Shown: positions 34,701 to 44,400 of the stretch, in pieces
Layout of the letters: each line of letters opens with the position of its first letter
How positions within the stretch are numbered: position 1 is the first letter of the stretch
Assembly (NCBI GenBank): GCA_006937955.1
Contig: SSNP01000081.1
Coordinates: 74,501-138,500, forward strand
Reading direction: 5' to 3'
From: Pachypanchax playfairii
Lineage: Eukaryota; Chordata; Actinopteri; Cyprinodontiformes; Aplocheilidae
Length of the DNA stretch: 64,000 nt
The notes under the pieces: generated by a model
Told to the model about the DNA's origin: nothing
The model's input: only the letters and a program-made list of their open reading frames with translations
Databases searched by the model: none
Position numbers and translations under genes: made by a program

Positions 34701-37487
34701 TCCACTTAATGAGCAACCCCAAGAGTCACAGGCAGTCCAAGCCATCCAAGAACCCAGACGGCTGGCAAGGAGCCCACAGCACTACAACAGCAGCCAGGTC
34801 CCCACATGGCCCGCACCAAAACTGTGATGAGCCGTATCCACGCCGGGACAGCCAGCAGCATCCTTCAGAGCACCTGGAAGCAACACACAGCCACACCCAG
34901 CTGGTGTAGAACCTGCTGCAGAGGGTGCAGGGGTGGGGCCTCCAACAACCCCTCTCACCTGTGCTTGAATCTGTGTGTGCAGTAATGGTGGGTAATGATG
35001 TATGTGACACTAGTGCATTAAGATGACAGTCCAGGTGGGGACACCCTACTACTGGCTGACAGAAGAATTCTCCACCCCACCACCCCCCCTCCCCACAGTT
35101 GCTACCCTTGGCCAACCACGTCTATAATGTGAGTAAAACTGAGGGACAAGATTAGGGCGGGAGTAGGTGGATGTGAAGGAGGCAGCCCCCACATGGCCCT
35201 CTCCCCCACCACCAAGTCCCATCACCCTAAATTTCTAGTGCAATGCCTGGTGCAGTGTGTGCCTCAACCCCCCCAGCCACCGACCCAGTACCGGACACCC
35301 AGATCTGTCCAAATCCCCAGAGGTAGTACGACTCCACTAAGGGTACCCACCCCCTGAGATGCCCTTCCTGCAGCATCAGGAAGGGAAAAACGACAGCCAG
35401 CCAGACCCCTCCCTGGTAGATGCAGAAACCCAACCATGGGCAGGTCTAGTAGACGTCGCAAACTCAGCCAGGCCACCTTCCCCCCTACACTGTCCAGCAC
35501 ATCACATCCCAGGTTCCTCAACCCATTACCCTTCAGGGCCCAGCTCACACCAGTAGTCAGACACCTCTCACAAACGCCCTAAACATCAGACCCACGGCAC
35601 CCCCACAGCATTGCCAAAGTGCCCGTCCCCGAGGAAACCAGAACCCCACAGTGCCTAGACCGTGCGCCCCAGTGCTAGGACATAGTTTGATAATGACCCT
35701 TGAAAGTCTTTAGGAGTAGTTTGTTCAAATACAATACTCTTGCTAGAAACAACACCAAATGTAATGTTAAACCTTTATGAATCAAAAATTTAAGGTGGCG
35801 ATGACCATGGAGGACTACATAGTGCTGGCTGATGTACCGAAGATTCAAGTGGAGGCAGAAGAGGAGTTTCATGGATTTAGACAGAGAAACGAGAGTCCGA
35901 GCCCCTGCAGGGAGCAAAGAATCAGGACAAACAGGTTTGGGATATAAGACATTTAAATTTTCTTTGCATCTGCTGCTGGAGGATAGAAGTACATATGATA
36001 ATATTTGGGGGCTGGTTTAGATAAGATGTTCATGGCATCTCTGAAATTTGTATTGCAATAATTTAGCAGGTTAAAAATATGTAAGTGAAATTATAGTTAG
36101 CTCTAAATGTGTCTGTCTCTGAAGGTATCACAATGAACCAGACATCTACAGTCCAAGGGTCAAGCTAGATGAGAGGAGAAGGGGCAGAGAGAGGGGGAGA
36201 GACAGACGAGAAAAATGTCGAGATTCTGACGCTGGACAATCATCTCGTAGACAGTCAGCTGCAACTGTTCATACACATGTAAGATCAATAAACAGCTGGC
36301 GATTTCTTGATAAATGTTAATGGAGATAATACAATCTGTTTGTTTTTCCACTGAAGATTTCTGATGATCAGAATGGAAAACACAGATCTTTAAAGGTGCG
36401 GGAGCGAGCTCATCCTGAGCGCTCACAGACACAGGTGAGCATTCTTTCATTACATTCTATAAATCACACGAGTATTTTAAGGAAGATGGGTCATTGCTGC
36501 TTTTATTTTCATGCACCTTGTTTTTGACTTCTCTCCAAACATGAGACTGTGCTCACATTCAAGCTGCTTGTAGGGAAGAAGCCATTTATTAACACTATGT
36601 TTAGAGTAGCTACAGATGACTTATCATCTTTATTAATAGAATCAAAGATATTTTGCAAAAAGTTTTGTTTAAAGTCTTCTGCTGTGCAAATATTGCTTTG
36701 TCAAACTGCTGAGCCAATGTGTAACAGATGAACAAAAAACATTTCCTTTTTGAATGTGATGATTTTTACGACACTCACAAACCCACAAACAGCGTTTCAG
36801 TCTATGATGACGGGAGATATGTGCGAACACACTGTATTACTTCCTCTCTCTGTTTCACGACAGGCATTTCTTCACCTTTAAATACTGTTTCTTTTCTTTA
36901 CCTCACTTTACTAATGGTGGACAAAATGATCAACGGTGAGTATTTTATTTTACATCTAAAAGCTCTAATAACATCTAAGTGCTTTCAAGTGCTACTAGTT
37001 GCTCAGTTTGCTGCTGTTTTGAGGACCATCACAATTTGCAGGAACTGCACACTTTTTCATTCTACAAGCTGTTTTCCAGCTTCAGTCATATACAACTGTT
37101 TTCCCTACCTATATGCATGCTCAGATGTTATACCAGTAAGATGTGTTTTCTTGACAGTTTCCGCTTTCTTTAGTTTCACATTCAAATGTGAGTAAAAACC
37201 ACAGCAGAATGCTTTCTAACCACTTGGCTTTAATACTTGAACTTTAGATTGTATTAGTCAAAGGGGTGGATGTCGAGACTGGATGAACAAGGCAAGGTAA
37301 ATTACTGTTTTGCTTTGTTTAATTTCGTGTTAATTCTCTGACATATTTAGAAATAAGTGACTAGTTTCTGTTGTTGTTCCAGTCTGAAAGTCTAAACCCA
37401 AATAACACCAGACACTATTCAGCAGTTTAGATACAAATGTCTTGGCAACACAATTTATGGTCACATCCTCTTGGTCACATGCTTTTT

Positions 37488-37568
<81 letters not shown>

Positions 37569-38436
37569 TATCTTCCATTGCAGCTAAATGTCTTAAAACA
37601 AAATTACTTCCACTAAATGTTACTTAAAGGTACAGTATGTAAGAATTTTACAGTGAAATACTCACAACAGTCTAATGTCCCAACGATGTTGAAAATAAAG
37701 TCACATTGTAACAGATCTCGATCTGAGTCAGCTGGGTGGTCGCTAGTTTCTGTAATTTTAAAAACACTGGTCCTGACAGGAATCATTATTTACACGTCCA
37801 GACTTCCTGGTTCCATAACGAATCACATGTGAGTCTGCAAGGCTGCCAAGTCTTCAACACAAGCAGCTGTAATTCCACAACGAGCATCAGCAAAAAGTAA
37901 TAGTGCTCATTTCTCTGCACTGGCTTCAAGTTGCAGCACGCATCAAATACAAAGCTCTGCTTCTGGCTTACCAGACTCTAACACACACAGCTCCTACTTA
38001 CCTTCACTCCTTCATCCAAACCTACATTCCCACGCGTCAGCTACGCTCAGCCGCTGAAAGACGCCTAGCGCTTCCACCACAACGTGGCATGAGATCATGT
38101 TCCAAACTCTTCTCCTCTGTTATCCCCCGATGGTGGAATGACCTACCAAACTCGGTCCGATCCTCAGAGTCGGCACCTACTTTTAAGAGCAGACTTAAGA
38201 CTCACCTCTTTAAAGAACACTTTCAGTCTTAATGAGGAATTGATTTATGATTTATGATAGCGATTTGGGAGTTTATCTCTACAAAAAAAAAAAATTGATA
38301 CACTTGATGTATCAGCGTCGGAATTAAACTGGACTCCAAACAGTCCGCCTCCTTATATTGTTTCCTTCTCTTTGATTTCTTGCTTGTATGTTCTCTCAAT
38401 GTAAGTCGCTTTGGATAAAAGCGTCTGCTAAATGAC

Positions 38437-38470
<34 letters not shown>

Positions 38471-41400
38471 ATAAACCACCACATCCTTTCAACTGAGCAG
38501 CTGAGCTGCACGTGATGGGGTGTTGAAATGCACTTAGGAAAATTCAACGCTGAGGTCTTCAGATATTCCCAAAAATTGAACAAATACAAGAGAAACTAAA
38601 TGTGGATCAACATTAGAACTGGCAACCCAACAGAAAAATCAAGCGGGGGGTGAGTGGCTGAGAACTGACTTTTTTTTTTTTACATGAACTGCAGGACTCG
38701 GATTTGACAACAAGGTCTAATTCTTACATACTGTAGCTTTGACCGTCAACATAAAGTATCCACAAAGGATTTTACATATCTGTCTTTATTTTGTAAATTT
38801 GATTTCTATGTTTCTGTATTGTTCCGCAGTGGAGGAAACACTGGTTTGTTCTTGCTGATAATTTGCTGAAGTACTACAGAGACTCTGAGGCTGAGGAGGT
38901 ATAAACTGTCTTTGACACAAAGCCCTCTTCTCTCTGCTTTCACATTCAATAATCATCGTTGGTTTCACACAGTTTGGTTTTCTTGTTATGACACCGCAGC
39001 ATTATTTCACCAGGTTTGACTAAATTTGAGCTCTTTTCTAATCCTGCAGTCAGACGATTTGGACGGTGCAATCGATCTGACATCCTGTGTGAACGTGTCA
39101 GACTGTGATGTAGATAAAAACTATGGACTTCAGATACAGGTTTGTATTTTGTTTTGCTCGTGTTTTAAAACACACAGACAGATCAATGAACAGTCGATCA
39201 GACAATCCACTTCCTCTCATGTTCACAGAAAACTGTTTCCTGTTTAACTCTCTGTGTGTGTCTCTCTTTTGATCTCCTCCAGACAAGAAGTGCAGTGTTC
39301 ACTTTTTCTGCTATAACATCCAGAATTCAGAGGAACTGGGTAAAGTTACTAAAAAAGGCAATCCAGATTAACAGAAAGTAAGTTTGACATCAGTGACTTA
39401 CACTCAGAGTCAAATAAAAGTCATATTTGAAACAAATATGTTGAGTTTGTTAAACATTCTCTGGGACATCTACCTTTACACTAGCCTGACCAATCAGATC
39501 CTCCTGCATTATGTTAAAATGCAGAAGGGTCTGACACCAGAACCGCACCCAATCATTTCCACCTCAAATTTTATGACGGACCAATTACATATCACCTTTG
39601 TTGTGCGTCATCCGGAAAACACGGAACTAGCGTTTTCCACCCAGAGCACAACATTCAACATGGCGGACTCTGCTGTAGAAGAAGTGTTTACTTCTGCGCT
39701 TGTTTGGGGCGGTCAAATACCTGAACCGAGTGTGCAATGACACCTCGTATTCACAAGTTTTTGACACAAAAGTGACAACTGTCATTAATATTCGTCTTTT
39801 CTCCTCCATTAAACATGGCTAGCTACCATTATGGCTTCGCTCGCTAAACCTTTTGTTTTCGTTCTGCCTCGTGTGTATCCGCTTTAGCATCACATATGTT
39901 GCGTCACTTCCTGGTTTCTGTGATTGGTTCTCTCTCAACTGGCTAAGCCCGCCTTCGAAATTGAGAGACAGCGGTTCAGCTCCAGGCCCTCACGAATTTG
40001 TAAAGTAATCTGTCAAAGACGTGAGGGCCTGGTTGATCAGGTAACCTTTACACATATAGTCTTGTCTTAATCTGTAGGGTTTACTGTTGAGTGGATCCTT
40101 ACTTTGCAATTATGACAGCTTCAACTCTTTTAGGACGCATTTCCACAAAATAGATGAGTGGGTTTATTAAAGTTATTAAATATTTCTGAAGAAGCACATT
40201 TGTGTGGTCAAGCACTGATGTTGGACAAGAAGGCCTGGTTCAGAGTCTTTGCTATAATTAATCTCAAAGATGTTCTGTTGGGTTGAGGTCTGAACTCTGT
40301 GCAGGAGAGTCAAGTTCCAGCACACCAAAGTCCCGTGTCCATGTGTCTGTGTCTTTATGGACCTGCTTTTAGCTCTGGTTCATGTTGGCACATAAAGAGT
40401 TCTCCTCAAATTGCTCCCACAAAGGAAATAAAGTAGAGATGCAACAATACCACTTTTTTCATACTGATACGACACCAATATTTGGATCAGAGTACTTGCC
40501 AATACAGAGTACCAATGCCAATACTTCTACAACACAAAAAAAATGCAATAAATTGAAAGACAGGTTTTATTTTCTTCTTTGCTTGTTACAACAAATGATG
40601 GTGAACTCGATCAAAAAAAATGTAATAAAAATTGACCAAAAAAATAGAATTTCAAGTGAAAAATACGCATTTCTGTTAAATTATTGCAGAGTTTCCACAT
40701 TTTAAGTATCAGTTCATGCTATCGGTTAACTAACCATACAGAGACAAGTACATTAGAATGTATCAGCCCTGATACCCACTACCAGTGTCGGTATCAGTGC
40801 ATCACTAAAATAAAGGAACATAAATTTAAACAATGTTGGAAATAACAACCCCAGTTAGAAGGAGAACAAGGAGATGATGAAAAGTCCAAAGGAACACAGT
40901 GAGGTCAAGTGAAGATGGAGTTTTTAGCTAAAAATCCAAAATTTGGAGTCAAATCAAAACAAAACACTTAAAATATAAGAATCTGTTTATACTTTCTTGA
41001 GACAATTTGGCATAATGGTGCGTTCACACGAGCCGCTTTGTCAACGTCAAGCAACGTTCTAACGCTTCAAGTATGACGCTTGAAAGTTGAAGCTTGTAAC
41101 ACTTGACCGTTAAAAATAGCGCGTAGGTGGAGCTTCCTTTGTTATTGGATGTTTTGAGCTATGGCGGGTCATATATGCCCCTTTTCCACCGACAAATCAG
41201 CACGGGGCGCTTGAGAGCGCTACAGTATAGCGCGGATCAACTCGCTTGAGGCGGTGGAAACATAAAGCGGACGTAAGTGAGGATAGGGGCGTGCCCATCT
41301 GGCTATGAAAAGTGCCGCGCAAAAGTCTTTTTCCGCGACGTCACAGCGCGTGAAACAACAACAACAATGGCGGATATACGTGTGTTTTTGTACTTTGCGC

Positions 41401-44400
41401 TCTGTCTGTGGTTCATTTTGGTTGGTTTGATTTTTGGTTCTTGTGGAGGAAGTCGCCATTGTCCAAAGTCAATTGTATTTTAAAATAAAATATCTGTATG
41501 GTTGCTGGGAGTTTTTTTAAAGCCTTTTGCGCTTCTATATCACACCACGTGGACACCACGCACTGCCGGGCCAATCAGGGGCTACCACTACGTAGGTAGT
41601 CGTGTCACTGGTAGCAGTTTACTGGACCAATCAGTAGACAGGTGGGCGTGTGGGCCCGCTTTGGACCGCTTCGNNNNNNNNNNNNGACCACCGAGGAGGT
41701 GGTCTGAAAAAAGAGGCCGGGTTGGCACGGAATGACGCGGTTAAGACCCGAGAAAGGCGGTGGAAAAGGGTCCGCAGGGGGCTAAAGTGAACCGAGCCGC
41801 ACCGTGTTCTGTCGGTGGAAAAACGGCAATAGAGAGAGTGGCTTGGCTTTATTTACTCCGTTTGTGGATACGCCCCATTCTTCAGATGCGTTCTGAGTTT
41901 GAGGAGTCTGACGGACTCCACCATAGACTTTACATGTAAACTTGACGCTTCTGACGTTGACGGTTGGGCCGGTGTGAACGCACCATTAGAAACACAACTC
42001 ATATTCAGAATGAACACATTATTACAAAACAATAAATGCAGATGTTTACAGTCATAAACATGTCAGACCTTTTGGCTTATAAAGTATTTATGCCCCTTTT
42101 CCACCGACAAATCAGCACGGCGCGCTTGAGAGCGGTACAGTATAGCGCGGATCAACTCGCTAGAGGCGGTGGAAACATAAAGCGGACGTAAGTGGGGATA
42201 TGGGCGTGCCCATCTGGGTATGAAAAGTTTGTCCGCGACGTCACAGCACGTGAAACAACAACAACAATGGCGGATATACATGTGTTTTTGTACTTTGCAC
42301 TCTGTCTGTGGTTCATTTTGGTTGGTTTGATTTTTGGTTCTTGTGGAGGAAGTCACCATTGTCCAAAGTCAATTGTATTTTAAAATAAAATATTTGTATG
42401 GTTGCTAGGAGTTTTTTTTTTAAAGCCTTTTGCGGGAGCGCTTCTATATCATACCACGTGGACACCACACACAGCCGGGCCAATCAGGGGCTACCACTAC
42501 GTAGGTAGTCGTGTCACTGGTAGCAGTTTACTGGACCAATCAGTAGACAGGTGGGCGTGTGAGCCCGCTTTGGGCCGCTTCGGACCACCGAGGAGGTGGT
42601 CTGAAAAAAGAGGCCGGGTTGGCGCGGAATGACGCGGTTAAGACCCGAGAAAGGCGGTGGAAAAGGGTCCGCAGGGGGCTAAAGTGAACCGAGCCATACC
42701 GTGTTCTGTCGGTGGAAAAGCGGCATATGTGTTGAAAGAATTTATAATTTCAGTTAGTCAAAGTTCAGAATGTAAAATGCAAAACATATTATATATTTTT
42801 CTATTCTTTTTTAAATTGCTCTTATATAAAAATTTTTTCTAATGCAACAAAAGAAATGTTCAACAGACTCGAACATTTCTGTGATATGCTGCAGTACTTC
42901 CACTGAAACCACTTTGTTGTGTTTTTTCATACGTGTAACTTTACCCTCGTGTATTCATTCTAACCTCAGCCAATCAGACTCCAGCAGCGAGAAAGAGAAC
43001 ACCCGCTCCCGCAGACTGTCACTGAGTCAACATCCCACTAGATTCACCTGCAAAGATCCTGCCTACGGTCCTGCTGCTTCCACATACACCACAGAGGTCA
43101 CCTCCAACCAGGAAGACCCCTACCAAACAGTAGACGGAGATCTGGGCACCAGTTTGTCCCTGACCAATCAGAGAGAAGAAGGGGAGGGCTGGGATTGGCA
43201 ACAGGCCAAACGACTGGAGGAGAGGAACAAGTGGTTTGAGGAGGGGGTCCTTTTTAGCGAGATGGGCAGCAGGTGGGATTCCATGGAGCTGAAAAGAGGA
43301 AGTGTTCCTGTGCCTACAGACTCTGAAGTCAACAGGAAGTGGGCAGAACTTGAAACTTTTTCATTTCAGGACATCAGTATGCAGTCTTTCATTAGACCAC
43401 AGACCTATCAGTCAAGAACCCTGCAGTTAACAGAGTCTCTTGTTAGTTCTCAAACTGTTCATCAAAACCTTGAAGAGGTTGATCCTGGATCACAAACCTG
43501 TTTATTCAGTTCAGAGGAGGATCTTCTTTTGGTAAACGGTGCCCACATGACCCAAACTAACACAGCTGAAGTTCTTCAACAGCAAGTAAGTTATTCAATC
43601 TTCAAGGTTTAAAATTTAAGTAACATGTGCTGTTTATCCTAATCTGTCCTTTTATTTGATTTATTTTTAATTCTCAACCACTCAGGCCATCAATAAACAG
43701 GACCCTGCAGCCATGGAGACAGAGATAGACAGCCCCTGTGGTCCCAGGGCTCCATGTAGGGTCAAGTTAGAAGCTATGGAAGTAGCTCATCGAAAAGCCC
43801 TGCAGGAACTCCAGGAGATTCATACTAGGGAGAAAAAGGAGCTGGAGGAGGAGAGAGACCGGATTCTGGAGAAGAAGAGCCGAGCAGCTGCCATGGGTTT
43901 GCTGATAAATAGCGTCCCACTTTCTTTTCAAGATCATATTGTTTACTGACACTAATTCAGTTCACTAACTAAGTTTATGTTCATCAAAGCTATGGAGGAA
44001 CTGAAAGCTGCTCACTTGGAGGAGTTGAAGAGAGAGGTTGAAAAGGCGAGGAGGCTGTTTGGAGGAGCAGCACTCATGGAATCTTCCTCCAGAGGTCACA
44101 TGTAAGTTAATTCTAGGCCCTCGTCATCCTGCTGATAACAACAGCTTCCTCTCAGACTCTTTCTGCAGGCTCAAGATGTTCTCCACTTATAAATGATGGT
44201 GCATTACAGTTCACTCCAGAACTTGTGTGTTTGTGTTTCAGGCCTCAAGCAGAAGTTTTGAACGACAAGTTGAACGAGCTGTCGGAGAGCTTCTCCCAGA
44301 CGTGCTTGGAGTTGAACCACACAGAGCAGAGCGGCAAGAGCAGAGAGACTGAGCTGGACTGCAGGCAGAGAGAACTGGAGCAGCTTCAAAGAGAGAACCA

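Larger units (their letters stand above)
41016..41985 (+). mobile_element. PIF/Harbinger-derived element, copy B, carrying a nested MITE
   Basis: The same termini as copy A (TGGTGCGTTCACAC). The transposase-like exon is interrupted at tcatat/agagag by the element 41176-41828 and is further shortened by a deletion (gaggag joins directly to tctgacggactcc). It cannot code for anything. Confidence 0.8.

Noticed and set aside
34382..35548. Several 80-130 codon frames on both strands
   Set aside because: They follow the GC-rich repeat, where stops are rare by composition. No recognisable domain.
37330..37627. Ile-Tyr repeat frames on both strands
   Set aside because: Translation of the (TA)n microsatellite.
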